Below, piece after piece: positions 1 to 9,375 of a DNA stretch of 64,000 nucleotides. The notes under the pieces are model-generated. The model saw only the letters and a program-made list of their open reading frames with translations, had not been told where the DNA came from and did no database searches. Location of the stretch: contig JANOQN010000041.1 in NCBI GenBank assembly GCA_031422315.1, positions 1-64,000 on the forward strand. The letters run 5' to 3'. Made by a program: the position numbers and the translations under genes. This stretch comes from JANNYA01 sp031422315. GTDB taxonomy: Bacteria; Pseudomonadota; Gammaproteobacteria; Xanthomonadales; SZUA-5. Each line of letters opens with the position of its first letter. Position 1 is the first letter of the stretch.

Positions 1-20
1 GCCTCCGCAGTCGCCCCTTT

Positions 21-136
21 TGCTTGGCGACCATAGCGGTGTGGTACCACCCGATCCCTTCCCGAACTCGGACGTGAAACGCACCAGCGCCAATGGTAGT
101 GTGCATCCGCATGCGAGAGTAGGTCATCGCCAAGCA
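21..136 (+). rRNA. rrf: 5S ribosomal RNA
   Basis: The 116-nt segment has the 5S shape. The 5' end (tgcttggcg) pairs with the 3' end (cgccaagca) to close helix I, and the conserved stretches around cccgatcccttcccgaactc and gtaggtcatcgc are present. It is the last gene of an rRNA operon whose 23S gene would lie before the window. A terminator hairpin follows about 20 bases later. The ends were set by the terminal helix and could be off by one or two bases. Confidence 0.95.
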
Positions 137-156
137 CCTTAATAGCTCCAACTTAT

Positions 157-190
157 ACCCTCGAGAATCGTATTCTCGGGGGTTTTGTCT
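157..190 (+). terminator. Rho-independent terminator of the rRNA operon
   Basis: A 12-bp stem (acccTcgagaat pairing with attctcgggggt, one G-T wobble) encloses a 3-base loop and is followed by TTTTGTCTT. It sits directly after the 5S gene, where an rRNA operon terminator is expected. Confidence 0.85.
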
Positions 191-240
191 TATGGGCTAG
201 CACTAAGATCTCTGTATTTCAGCTTGACTGAAGTGCGCAG

Positions 241-1059
241 CTAAAGTTGACCATTGCCATAGAAAATTGATCGTATTCCAGCTCGCTGAAAAGGCTGCCA
301 ACGTCCTTCTGGCTGCGCTAATCGATCCGCTAGCGCAAATAGCGAACACGGATTCATACCGATGCCGAAATGGCTCGCCAATACCTCAATGTTTTCTGTC
401 TGTTTTCCGCCCGATTGCACGCTACATTGCCAAGCAACCACACCATCTGACTTGGAAAAAATCGAAGTGGTCGGCACATTTGGCGCGGTTCTAAGCCTTT
501 TTTGCAATTGCGGATCATTCGCGCGATGCCCGCTCAGCGTCTCGAACAATCGCCAAGCATGCGTAGCACGCGCAGTACCGGCAAACGGTGAACCCAGCGT
601 AATAACTTGGCGCACACGACCGGGCAACAGCTTAGCCATCTCCCGCGCATAAAGCCCGCCCAAGCTCCAGCCGACCAAACTTACCGGTCTTCCGTGTTTC
701 GCGTGGATATCTATAATTTGCTGTCGACAAGCAGCGAGTACGCCATCACGCGGCCCTGCATTCAATCCTTGCTCCCAACCGTAGCTCGGGTAGCCGAGAT
801 GATCAAAGAAACGCCGCATCGGATAAGTAGATAAATCACCGGCGGCTAATCCTGGGAACACGACGATCGGCTGACCGTCGCCTTTTTGGACCTGCCGTAG
901 TATTGGAAAACTTAAAATACTCGCCCAAAGCTCGAACGGCGCCCTCGCTTCGAGCGCTAGCTGGAAAAATCCAGGTGCTTTCAATGCGAGTGGGTCTTGA
1001 AAGGCGGTTGCCTTGTGCTTTGACATGCGAGCGCTGGCGGGCTTGACTGTTTTTTCCAC
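241..1059 (-). CDS. alpha/beta hydrolase (lipase-like)
   Basis: A 272-residue alpha/beta-hydrolase-fold protein. The nucleophile elbow GWSLGG places the serine near residue 132, after a strand and oxyanion region around IVVFPG (residues 65-70). The later SKSDG and ASHFGIG segments are the likely acid and histidine regions. The start is GTG, sharing one base with the TAG stop of the upstream acyltransferase gene (TAGTG), which implies translational coupling; an internal ATG at codon 12 is an alternative. As third gene of a storage-lipid operon it may hydrolyse or remodel an acyl ester. The substrate is inferred from context only. No signal peptide is evident. Confidence 0.85.
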   Translation of the reverse strand: MEKTVKPASARMSKHKATAFQDPLALKAPGFFQLALEARAPFELWASILSFPILRQVQKGDGQPIVVFPGLAAGDLSTYPMRRFFDHLGYPSYGWEQGLNAGPRDGVLAACRQQIIDIHAKHGRPVSLVGWSLGGLYAREMAKLLPGRVRQVITLGSPFAGTARATHAWRLFETLSGHRANDPQLQKRLRTAPNVPTTSIFSKSDGVVAWQCSVQSGGKQTENIEVLASHFGIGMNPCSLFALADRLAQPEGRWQPFQRAGIRSIFYGNGQL

Positions 1060-2606
1060 TATGTGGCCGTTGATTTACGTTTAGTACGCCGCGCTTGCAC
1101 CGCGTCGATTGATTTTGCGTTTGATTTCACTGGCTTGATGCCGCTCATAAGCGTTTTAGCCGCCAATCGTTTAAGCGCGTCTTGTTCTTCGTTTAAATAA
1201 TGGGCCAATTCGCGTAAATCAGGCACCGCATCCGGGCAAGCAATCAAACCAAAGTCTAAGCGATCCAAGTACGAATGCACGGTGATGTTGAGCGCCAGTC
1301 CGTGTACGATGATCGACACAGGAAAATACTCCAACATCTTAGCGCCGGCCAAGTAGAGCGGTACCCTTGGGCCCGCCACATTTGAGATCACCAAGTTGAC
1401 CGGCAAGGCGATCCGATCAGCGATCTTCGTACGGCCGTAAAGCTGAGCAAGTCCGCCAACCACCCAAGGCGCGCCAAAAGACGGAAAATCCGTTGGAATG
1501 ACACTTTTAAATTCAGAAGTCGTCTGTTTAAGGGAATCCATTGCGACTCTAATTCGCGCGAGCCGTTGCTCAACCGTTTTCCCATCAGTTCCCAGGCTAG
1601 CCGGCAGCATCGTCACCTGATTGTTTTGCCGCAAATCGCCACTATCGCGCAAACTAATAGGCACCGCCGCTACCAACGATTTTTTTGGCAGCAGCTTTTT
1701 GCTCTGCAGATAGCTGCGCAGCGCACCAGAACAGAGCGTTAAGACCACATCATTGAGCGAGGCATCAAGCGCCGCTGCGATCGCTTTCAACTCTTTAAGC
1801 GAAAGTGACAGCGTTTTAAAGCTGCGTTTAGCACTGATTTGCGTGTTAAACGCAGTCTTCGGCGCAAGCAGCGCCTTACCCGCGCTAAGCGCGCCGGCTA
1901 TGGCGCTTCTAAAACCGTCAGGCCGCGCCTCGGAAGCAATTGAGGCCACTTTACGCACCGCGCTTGGCAGTGCACGCGCAATTTTTGCGTACTGAGCCAA
2001 TGTATTAGTAAACAGCGAGCCGATCAGTTTTACTCTACTCGGCGGCGCTCTTCTCACGGTTTTAGACGCACCCGAAACCGCATCCGAAACCACGCGGCCT
2101 TCAGCACTCAGGTCAAGAATCGCGTTCGCCAACGCGACGCCCGCCGCACCATCCAACGCGGCATGATGCACTTTGCTATACAGGGCAATCTGCCCATCAG
2201 CAAACCCACTAATCACATGAAACTGCCAAAGCGGACGGTCGCGCTCCAGCGCAATTGTATGCAGCTGCGCCACAAAGTCCTCAAGCGCTGCAAATTTAAG
2301 ATTCGCCCGAAAAGATTTAAGATGATGTGATTGAACGTGGTAGTCAAAATCAACATCGGTAGCATCTACCCAAACCGGATGCCCTAAATCAAACGGCATA
2401 AGTGCGAGCCGCTGATGCAATAACGGCGCTAAGGCCAGCCTGCTTTCAAAATGTTCGACTGCGCGCTTGGAAAATGCTGAGAGTGGATTCTTGCTAGTCA
2501 GCAAATCAGCGGGCAACTCAAAAATAGTGAGGGAACCTACGTGCATCGGCGTTTCTGGCGTTTCGATATATAAGAACCCAGCGTCCAAACCACTTAAAGT
2601 GCGCAT
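1059..2606 (-). CDS. wax ester synthase / diacylglycerol acyltransferase (WS/DGAT family)
   Basis: A 515-residue bifunctional acyltransferase that esterifies acyl-CoA to fatty alcohols or diacylglycerol, making wax esters or triacylglycerol. The catalytic HHxxxDG motif is present as HHAALDG (residues 147-153). The N-terminal LSGLDAGFLYIE opening and the C-terminal segments NVAGPRVPLYLAG and NITVHSYLDRLDFGL are typical of the family. Length is normal (about 450-520). It lies 4 nt after a PHA-system protein gene and is coupled to a downstream alpha/beta hydrolase, so the three form one storage-lipid operon. The lysine- and arginine-rich C-terminal tail is dispensable-looking. Which product dominates cannot be told from sequence. 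Confidence 0.93.
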   Translation of the reverse strand: MRTLSGLDAGFLYIETPETPMHVGSLTIFELPADLLTSKNPLSAFSKRAVEHFESRLALAPLLHQRLALMPFDLGHPVWVDATDVDFDYHVQSHHLKSFRANLKFAALEDFVAQLHTIALERDRPLWQFHVISGFADGQIALYSKVHHAALDGAAGVALANAILDLSAEGRVVSDAVSGASKTVRRAPPSRVKLIGSLFTNTLAQYAKIARALPSAVRKVASIASEARPDGFRSAIAGALSAGKALLAPKTAFNTQISAKRSFKTLSLSLKELKAIAAALDASLNDVVLTLCSGALRSYLQSKKLLPKKSLVAAVPISLRDSGDLRQNNQVTMLPASLGTDGKTVEQRLARIRVAMDSLKQTTSEFKSVIPTDFPSFGAPWVVGGLAQLYGRTKIADRIALPVNLVISNVAGPRVPLYLAGAKMLEYFPVSIIVHGLALNITVHSYLDRLDFGLIACPDAVPDLRELAHYLNEEQDALKRLAAKTLMSGIKPVKSNAKSIDAVQARRTKRKSTAT

Positions 2607-2610
2607 CTCG

Positions 2611-2886
2611 CTAACTCAGCAGCTGATCAAGATGGGAGTTGATTTCCTGCTCAATCCTGCCTTTCAAAAAGCCCAACATAAAACCCAGCTCCGCCGCAAC
2701 TTCAATCTTCGACTTGCTCACTTGAATCGTGCCAGACACACCAGATCGCGCAAAAGTGAGCACATTTTTTTGCCAGCTCGCGTCAACCTGAAACTTCTCC
2801 CGCATCGCCTCAGCAACCGAATCAACTGCACGTTTGGCTTTATCCAAGCTCAGTTGGTGATCGCGTTCTATTTGGATGCTAGGCAT
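2611..2886 (-). CDS. polyhydroxyalkanoic acid system family protein
   Basis: A 91-residue protein matching the small family annotated as polyhydroxyalkanoic acid system protein (PHA_gran_rgn). It opens with MPSIQIERDHQLSLDKAKRAV and continues with the family's VSGTIQVSKSKIEVAAELGFMLGFLKGRIEQEI core. Members are usually found near PHA synthase genes and are thought to associate with storage granules. An SD-like GGAG lies 5 nt before the ATG. It is the first gene of an operon with WS/DGAT (4-nt gap) and a hydrolase. No PHA synthase is visible here, so a role with lipid inclusions is an inference. Confidence 0.8.
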   Translation of the reverse strand: MPSIQIERDHQLSLDKAKRAVDSVAEAMREKFQVDASWQKNVLTFARSGVSGTIQVSKSKIEVAAELGFMLGFLKGRIEQEINSHLDQLLS

Positions 2887-3268
2887 GAGGACTCCAAGAG
2901 TTTAGTGGCGCTAAGCATGGCTTTAAAGTGGGAAAAAGCAAGCACTGCATTGGGATTTCGATCGGAACATTTGGCGTAAGGCGATGGTAGACGAATCTTG
3001 AAGTCTAACAAACCTAAATAGTCCGGGGCGGTTGTGCGGAAGACCCAGATGCATCTTGCTCATTGAAAAACATCCGCCTTCCAGCTCGCCAAATGAGAAA
3101 TGAAATGTAACTAGCGCTACCGGACTTATAAGCTATCGCTCTAAGGCACTACCCAAAGTTGTAAAAAATCTGTTACGTTAGGGAGGTTGTACTAGCATTT
3201 TGCACTCGAAAATTGCCCAGCGGCGTCGCCAAGCGGCTTTTCGAACCACTTTTTGGAGACGTATAATT
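2887..3268. other. divergent intergenic region
   Basis: This 382-base gap separates the leftward storage-lipid operon from the rightward TonB receptor gene and must hold both promoters. I see no gene, tRNA or strong hairpin in it. An ATG-less reading frame runs from 3200 into the receptor gene, but the SD before 3269 marks the real start. Confidence 0.5.
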
Positions 3269-6169
3269 ATGAAAGACCAGAAAATTTTGTTTCGCTCACT
3301 GCAATTAGCCCTGTTGGCGAGCACTAGTGTTTTGATTACCGTGCCCGCGTTTGCGCAGGAAGAATCAGATGACGAAACCACACTGACCGAGATTCAAGTC
3401 TTGGGTTCGCGCATAAAACGCGCCGATACTGAGTCATCCAGTCCAGTCTTAGTTATCGACGCAGAGACAATCGAACGATCGGGTGCGGTTACACTAGGCG
3501 AAGTCATTCAAGAATTGCCAGCGATTGCTGGTGCTGCCACGAACCCATCGGTAAACAACGGCGGTGGCGATGGTGCAGCAACAATCTCTCTGCGTGGTTT
3601 GGGCTCACAGCGTACGTTGTTGCTGATCAATGGCAGGCGCGTTGCCTATAACGACGTCAACTCAATTCCAGCTAACTTGATTAAATCGATCTCGGTGCTA
3701 AAAGACGGCGCGTCTGCGATTTACGGTTCGGACGCAATTGGTGGCGTGGTTGATTTCCAACTCAAAACCGACTTTGAAGGCTCGCAGGTCAGCATCGACT
3801 ATGGCATTACCGACCAAGATGATGGCGAACGTAAAGGCGGAAGCGCAGCATTTGGGATAAGCGGTGAACGCGGCAACTTCGTTGTCAATCTCAACTACTC
3901 CGATCAAGAGCAAGTTTCAGCCGCAGATCGCGACTATTCCCGCAATGCGCTAACGCTGTATTCCGGCACCGTCACGATTGGTGGCTCAAGCCGTACGGCT
4001 AGCGGCCGCTATTTAGTGCCTCGTAGCGCAGTTCCAAGTATTAACCCAACTGGCTGCCTCGGCGGCCCAAACAATGTGGTGCTTACGCTTCGTGCTGGCC
4101 AACCCGGCACCCAAGTCTCTGACTTCCGTTGCTTTAGCAATGCCAGTGACTTATACAACTATCAGGCTGTAGGAAACTTGCAGCTGACACCGCAAGAGCG
4201 CGCAGGTATTTTCTTTGCCGGTAACTTCAACGTTACTGACACCATTACCGCGTACGCAGAAGCTTGGAATCAGAACACGCGATCGGCTTTCGCAATTGCA
4301 CCGCTGCCATTTGACGGACGTCCAGGTCAAGACGAAATCGTACTCTCTGGGCGCAGCATTTATAACCCGTTTGGCGTTGATATTACCGACGGACGTTTAC
4401 GCTTAGAGCGTATTGGCAATCGAAGTACGGAATTTACTACGGATTCAAAGCAAGTCAATTTGGGCCTTCGTGGCGCATTTGGCGACACCAGTTGGTCGTG
4501 GGAAACTGGCTATACCTTTGGCAAAGTTGAACAGATAGGCTCCGTTACTGGCTATCCGTTCTTTGCCGCAGTTGAACAGGCCGTTGGCCCGTCATTCCGC
4601 GATGCAACCGGCACACCGCGCTGCGGTACGGCGGCAGCGCCAATCGCGGGCTGCGTTCCGCTTGATTTCTTTGGCGCTCCACCAACCGCAGCTACAGCTG
4701 AGGGCAGAGCGCAATTGGCTGCTCTTGCCGCCATTTCGACTAACCCAACAAATCGCTCGGAGTCTGATCTCACTGTTTACAGTGCGACTTTCGCAGGAAG
4801 CTTATTTGAAACTTCCGCTGGCGAAGTCGGTGCTGCAATAGGTTTGGAGCGTCGTGAAGACGCGCTTAACTTTCAACCGGATTTCTTAGCGCGCTTGAAT
4901 CCAAGTTTCACTTGCTTGATCTCATCTGAGGCATGTACAACTGCGACGCGTGGTGAAACGTCGGTTGATGAAGTCTATGGCGAGTTACTGATTCCGATCC
5001 TGGCAGATGCGCCTTTCGCAGAGCGATTGAACGTAAGTCTTGGATCGCGATGGTCCGATTACGACACATTTGGTAGTACTACCAACAGTAAACTTGGTTT
5101 GGAATGGAAACCCTTCTCGGACTTGCTGGTTCGTGGAACCTTCGCGCAAGTGTTTCGAGCACCAACGATCGATGATTTGTTTGGCGGTCAAACCGCTTCG
5201 TCTGACAGCTTTACCGATCCTTGCAATCGTTATGGAAGCGCACAGAATACGCGCAATGCACAGCGCGATATTGCATGCCGTAACGTTGTCCCAAATGGCA
5301 CCTTCCAAGCATCAGACACGCAGCTTTCCGCAATTCAAGGTGGGAACACGGGTGCAGGTCCAGAAGAAGGCGAAGTGTTTACGATTGGCTTCGTTTATAG
5401 CCCAGAGTATCTAACCGGCTTCTCGACAACGGTAGACGTGTGGGATGTTAGCTTGGAAGACACAATCGGTTCATTCGGAACACAGAACATTCTGAATGGT
5501 TGTTTCAACGTTGGTTTGTTCTGTGATCGCTACTCGCGCGGAGTGGACGGCGAAATCCTGCGCTTGTTTAATCCTACTGACAATGTTGGACAAACGGATA
5601 CGAACGGCCTAGATCTTGGCGTTCGCTACAATTTTGAAACAGAGTCGTTTGGTAACTTCCGCATCAATGTTGACTCCAGCTATATCGATAAATATGACAG
5701 CAAGGTCTTCGTTGATGGCGTTCAAACAGGCGTAACTCGTCAACTTGCAGGAACGTACACCAATTCAGCTGCTGGTGGTGATGGCAATTTTAGCCGGGTG
5801 CGATCGCTTGGTAATTTAACTTGGACATATGGTGATTTTGACGTTAACTGGACATCACGTTACATCCATCGTTTTGTTGTCGGTTCAGATAATCCAAATC
5901 AAGGGATTGCTTGCGCAGACGCTGCAGGACCATCGGCGACCAACGCTTACTCCTGCCGCATCTCACGCGGCGCGCACACGTATCACAACTTGTCATTTGG
6001 CTACAAAGCTGAAGTTATCGATACCCAGTTCCGTTTTGGTATTGATAATGCCTTCGACAAACAACCACCGTTGGTTTACCAAAACAATGGTTTAAACGGC
6101 AACACTGACGAACGCACGTACGACACTATTGGCCGCGCCTTCTGGATATCCGCTAGCGCAAAGTTCTAG
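3269..6169 (+). CDS. TonB-dependent outer-membrane receptor
   Basis: A 966-residue outer-membrane receptor for active uptake of an unknown ligand, energised by TonB. The start is set at an ATG preceded by TTTTGGAGAC (GGAG, 10 nt spacing) and followed by a signal peptide ending PAFAQ. The plug domain begins near LGSRIKRADTESS and includes LRGLGSQRTLLLINGRR. The remainder is a 22-strand-type barrel ending in an aromatic residue (SASAKF), as outer-membrane proteins do. It belongs to the same OAR-like lineage as the receptor at 28165-31065. The ligand cannot be predicted. A terminator follows, so it is probably transcribed alone. Confidence 0.93.
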   Translation: MKDQKILFRSLQLALLASTSVLITVPAFAQEESDDETTLTEIQVLGSRIKRADTESSSPVLVIDAETIERSGAVTLGEVIQELPAIAGAATNPSVNNGGGDGAATISLRGLGSQRTLLLINGRRVAYNDVNSIPANLIKSISVLKDGASAIYGSDAIGGVVDFQLKTDFEGSQVSIDYGITDQDDGERKGGSAAFGISGERGNFVVNLNYSDQEQVSAADRDYSRNALTLYSGTVTIGGSSRTASGRYLVPRSAVPSINPTGCLGGPNNVVLTLRAGQPGTQVSDFRCFSNASDLYNYQAVGNLQLTPQERAGIFFAGNFNVTDTITAYAEAWNQNTRSAFAIAPLPFDGRPGQDEIVLSGRSIYNPFGVDITDGRLRLERIGNRSTEFTTDSKQVNLGLRGAFGDTSWSWETGYTFGKVEQIGSVTGYPFFAAVEQAVGPSFRDATGTPRCGTAAAPIAGCVPLDFFGAPPTAATAEGRAQLAALAAISTNPTNRSESDLTVYSATFAGSLFETSAGEVGAAIGLERREDALNFQPDFLARLNPSFTCLISSEACTTATRGETSVDEVYGELLIPILADAPFAERLNVSLGSRWSDYDTFGSTTNSKLGLEWKPFSDLLVRGTFAQVFRAPTIDDLFGGQTASSDSFTDPCNRYGSAQNTRNAQRDIACRNVVPNGTFQASDTQLSAIQGGNTGAGPEEGEVFTIGFVYSPEYLTGFSTTVDVWDVSLEDTIGSFGTQNILNGCFNVGLFCDRYSRGVDGEILRLFNPTDNVGQTDTNGLDLGVRYNFETESFGNFRINVDSSYIDKYDSKVFVDGVQTGVTRQLAGTYTNSAAGGDGNFSRVRSLGNLTWTYGDFDVNWTSRYIHRFVVGSDNPNQGIACADAAGPSATNAYSCRISRGAHTYHNLSFGYKAEVIDTQFRFGIDNAFDKQPPLVYQNNGLNGNTDERTYDTIGRAFWISASAKF

Positions 6170-6192
6170 TCGATTCATAGGTTGAACTTGAG

Positions 6193-6223
6193 AACCGCAC
6201 GAGCGATCGTGCGGTTTTTTTTT
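6193..6223 (+). terminator. Rho-independent terminator after the TonB receptor
   Basis: A perfect 10-bp stem (aaccgcacga / tcgtgcggtt) with loop gcga, followed by a run of nine T, 23 bases after the receptor stop codon. Confidence 0.92.
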
Positions 6224-6316
6224 AATAAACTGTTGTCCAAATTTATTTGATTTTTGTAATTGCGAAGTAAGAAAAAAAACCGCAAAATGAAAGTACGAAT
6301 TAATTAGGAGATAGTG

Positions 6317-6796
6317 ATGAAATGGTTAATGAACTTCGTTGCGGCGGTTTGCGTTGCAAGTTCTGCACACGGGAAGCCTGCGCAAGTACTCGATTTTGAA
6401 CAAACCACGCCGCACCAGTTGACAGAAATCCTCGTTGGCTGGCGTGAAAAATATGAAGCTGGTGACGTTCTATTGAAGTCCAAAGAAACCAAAACGTACG
6501 AAGCGCTGCTGCGAAACTTGGAGCATGAGCTAAGCAAACGCGAAACTTGGCAGGGACTGCCGAAAGACAAGTCGGTTGAAGTTGTTAATATGTACGAAAA
6601 ACTGCGCGTTTTGACTGATGGCGGCATGACACGCGGGAGCCGAAGGATTTGTTCGTTCGATAAGCGCCGTGGTTCAAACCTACGTCAGCGGGTGTGCATA
6701 ACCGCCGCTGAGCAAGCGCGAATAGAAAAAATATCAAAGGCGGTCATGTACGACATTGAACGTAATGGACGGCGGAAAGAGGTTGGCGGGAATTAG
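6317..6796 (+). CDS. small secreted protein of unknown function
   Basis: A 159-residue protein with an N-terminal signal peptide (MKWLMNFVAAVCVASSAHG). The ATG at 6317 has AGGAG 6 nt upstream; a GTG directly before it is the alternative start. The C-terminal half carries RRICSFDKRRGSNLRQRVC, a pair of cysteines around a Gly-Ser with a trailing E/R helix. This resembles the C...GS...RVC.T..E motif seen in several small periplasmic proteins of proteobacteria, a family with no clear function. The protein is rich in charged residues. It sits alone between a receptor terminator and a convergent sulfotransferase gene. Confidence 0.75.
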   Translation: MKWLMNFVAAVCVASSAHGKPAQVLDFEQTTPHQLTEILVGWREKYEAGDVLLKSKETKTYEALLRNLEHELSKRETWQGLPKDKSVEVVNMYEKLRVLTDGGMTRGSRRICSFDKRRGSNLRQRVCITAAEQARIEKISKAVMYDIERNGRRKEVGGN

Positions 6797-6826
6797 CGCA
6801 ATAGCGCTAACCTCCATCGGCATCAA

Positions 6827-8680
6827 CTACCCATATTCAAAAGCCCTGACCCATCGAGCCAAAATTTCCGCTGCACCCGAACACTCAAATTGCGTAGCGT
6901 AACGCGCGTGCTTGTTGATCGCGTAAGCGTTGACCTGCTCAGTTACTGCGGCATAGCTCGGTGTTGAGATGGCGCGCGTTTTAGCGCGCTCGGTGAACTG
7001 CATGAGCTCAGCATGCCAAGGCAGCTCAAGAAAAGAAAATAAGTCGCGCGCGCTAGTTTCGGTCTCGCGCACTAAATCCTCGTACCTTAGCTCATGGATT
7101 TGCAGCTGAGACTGCAGCTTTGCTGATTGATAAAATGAAAAAACTCGATCATACATTTGCGCTGTGTCTCGCAATGTGCGCATCGCCACTGCGAAAGCAG
7201 GTGCGCGAAAGTGCTGTTGATAGCAGCTCAACACGCAATCCGCTGGGTATCGCAGAACAACGATTACTTTCGCTTGTGGGAACAAACTTTGAATCAGTGG
7301 TAAGCGCGCCAGATTAAGCGGGTTCTTGTCTACGTAGCGCGCGCCTTCCGGCAAACCTGGGCTTGCTGCACGACAACGCTCAAAATAGCCGCTGCGCAAT
7401 TCGCGAATTTCAGCATCGTTTAATTGGGCTAAGTCAGTTGGGTAGGCGTGGCCCATGCTTTGCATTTTCAGCAAGGCCTTTTGCAAAAAGGGTTGCTCAT
7501 CAAAAGATTGCAGTTCCACATGCGCATGCAAAAGCTGTTCGAGCAGCGTGGTGCCAGATCGTGGAAATCCGACCACAAAAATTGGATCGCGGTGCCCATC
7601 CTCGAGCTTCCCTCGAACAGGCAGCTCAGGCAATGGTGCGCCCAATAGATACAGTGGGTCATCTTCAAACGCCATTTTAGGATGCGCTCCGGCCACCCGT
7701 GCAAAGCTCAAGGCGTGCGCGCGTTCAAGCTCAATCATCGATGCATTGGCATCGTCCAAAGCATCGTGCATACGCGCAAGCTCGAAGCGCAGCGCAATCT
7801 CCTGATTGCTTTCTATTTTTGCGTGCTGCAACAGCGCTTCTAGCAGCGAACGCGCTTGTTGGTAATTTTTTGACCGCACGCTCAGCCTAGCGTCGAGTTG
7901 CATGAGCGACTGCCCCGCAGCGCTTGCGAGGCGCGCTGTTAATGGAGCATCAACCGCAAATGCTGGGGCAAGCTGCGTAAGCTCACCGCGTACCCGGTTT
8001 AGTTTTTCCATTTGATTGCTGCGCTCAAACGCCAATCCAAGCGAAATTAACGCCATTGGATAGTCGGGCGAATTGCGATCAACCTTGAGTGCGGCTTGCT
8101 CTACACCTTGATAGTCGCTGAGCTGCAAAACTAAAAGCGCAAATTCACAGGCCAATTCCGGTGACATCGGCGCAGGCATGAGGCGCTGCACATTGTCCTT
8201 CGCTAGATCAATCTCATCGAGCGCTATCAAAATGCGCAAATACAAAAGTGCCACTTCAATGTCTTGATCTAAGCCGCGTTGAAAAGCTTGAATAACTTCC
8301 GAGCGCGCGCGCCTAGGTTCACCACCTGCTAAAGAACTTCGCGCCAACGCAAAAAATAGATTGCCGTCATCGGCGCCTAATGTTCTTGCATTGAGCAAAG
8401 CATCACGCGCGGCGGCAACGTGCGAAAGCTCAAGCAAAGCGTTGCCTAAATTCGCGTGATGCTCCGGTACGTTCGGTTCCAACGCGATGAGCTGACGGTA
8501 GACTTCTGCTGCGCGCGCGGGCTCGCGTAATGCGGAGAGCGCCAATGCGCGCGCGAGCAACCAAGCGCTTGAGCTATCGCCACTATCGATGGCCTGTTCT
8601 GCCAACGCAAGCGTTTGCAGAGGTTTTTGCGCAAGCCAATCAAACGCCTGTTGCAGCGCGCTGGGCGGTGGTGTTTTCAT
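6827..8680 (-). CDS. TPR-repeat sulfotransferase
   Basis: A 617-residue protein with two parts. Residues 1 to about 330 are tetratricopeptide-like helical repeats (for example EPNVPEHHANLGNALLELSHV). Residues about 365-600 form a sulfotransferase domain, with the PAPS 5'-phosphosulfate loop in FVVGFPRSGTTLLEQLLHAH and the 3'-phosphate-binding segment in VVLRYPADCVLSCY. It should transfer sulfate from PAPS to a hydroxyl or amino acceptor. TPR-sulfotransferases resemble tyrosylprotein sulfotransferases, so a protein or peptide acceptor is plausible but unproven. It is divergent from a hydroxylase/methyltransferase gene set and within 8 kb of PAPS-forming cysD/cysNC. No signal peptide is seen. 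Confidence 0.9.
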   Translation of the reverse strand: MKTPPPSALQQAFDWLAQKPLQTLALAEQAIDSGDSSSAWLLARALALSALREPARAAEVYRQLIALEPNVPEHHANLGNALLELSHVAAARDALLNARTLGADDGNLFFALARSSLAGGEPRRARSEVIQAFQRGLDQDIEVALLYLRILIALDEIDLAKDNVQRLMPAPMSPELACEFALLVLQLSDYQGVEQAALKVDRNSPDYPMALISLGLAFERSNQMEKLNRVRGELTQLAPAFAVDAPLTARLASAAGQSLMQLDARLSVRSKNYQQARSLLEALLQHAKIESNQEIALRFELARMHDALDDANASMIELERAHALSFARVAGAHPKMAFEDDPLYLLGAPLPELPVRGKLEDGHRDPIFVVGFPRSGTTLLEQLLHAHVELQSFDEQPFLQKALLKMQSMGHAYPTDLAQLNDAEIRELRSGYFERCRAASPGLPEGARYVDKNPLNLARLPLIQSLFPQAKVIVVLRYPADCVLSCYQQHFRAPAFAVAMRTLRDTAQMYDRVFSFYQSAKLQSQLQIHELRYEDLVRETETSARDLFSFLELPWHAELMQFTERAKTRAISTPSYAAVTEQVNAYAINKHARYATQFECSGAAEILARWVRAFEYG

Positions 8681-8751
8681 TTGCTGTCAACTCAGGCATA
8701 GTCAAATCTTAGATGATTATCTTCGTTTCGGCCTGAGTATTACGCGAATAG

Positions 8752-9321
8752 ATGTCTACACTTTTTGACCTTCAACGCTGCGTGCAAGTATTCGACAATG
8801 CGTTCGATCCCGCGTTTTGCGCGCAAATGCTGAGCTCGTTTCAGGCGCTGTCACGCTTTCATCAGCGCAATGGCAAAGGCGTACGCGCAGGGCATTCTGA
8901 AAGTGGATGGACTGAGCTTGACATTACCCCGCTCACGGATCAGGGATTTCGCGGTATCGTACAGGCGTGTATGCGGCATCATCTTGTGCTATACAATCAA
9001 GCCTTAGGCCAGCCGATTGCAGTCCCCGCCAGCGAAAAACTAGATGCTTTAGTGATAAAACGCTATCAGCCAGGCCCGGTAGATGCTTTCCAGCTTCACT
9101 TTGACGCACTTGGGCCAGTCGCCAATCGGTACTTGGTTTTTCTTTGGTACCTCAACGATGTGAGCGAAGGTGGCGAGACGCACTTTCCAATGCTGAATTT
9201 GCGTATCCAGCCCAAAGCAGGGCGCTTGTTGATGTTTCCACCGTATTGGATGTTTCAACACGAGGGTTGCGCACCCCAGTCAGGCGATAAATACATCTTT
9301 TCGACCTATTTCCTGTTCTGA
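8752..9321 (+). CDS. 2-oxoglutarate/Fe(II) oxygenase, prolyl 4-hydroxylase-like
   Basis: A 189-residue non-haem iron dioxygenase. The double-stranded beta-helix motifs are clear: HxD at H116/D118 (FQLHFD), distal H170 (FQHEG) and the 2-oxoglutarate-binding K180 (DKYIFSTYFLF). The segment LWYLNDVSEGGETHFP is the P4H signature. It should hydroxylate a side chain, by family precedent proline in a peptide. It is divergent from the TPR-sulfotransferase (71-nt gap) and 54 nt upstream of a methyltransferase gene, followed by an Asp/Asn hydroxylase, so the set looks co-expressed. Confidence 0.88.
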   Translation: MSTLFDLQRCVQVFDNAFDPAFCAQMLSSFQALSRFHQRNGKGVRAGHSESGWTELDITPLTDQGFRGIVQACMRHHLVLYNQALGQPIAVPASEKLDALVIKRYQPGPVDAFQLHFDALGPVANRYLVFLWYLNDVSEGGETHFPMLNLRIQPKAGRLLMFPPYWMFQHEGCAPQSGDKYIFSTYFLF

Positions 9322-9375
9322 CTTTTGTCTTGAATTAAAATTGATTTGATCCATTTCTAATCTAAGGCGCTAACT

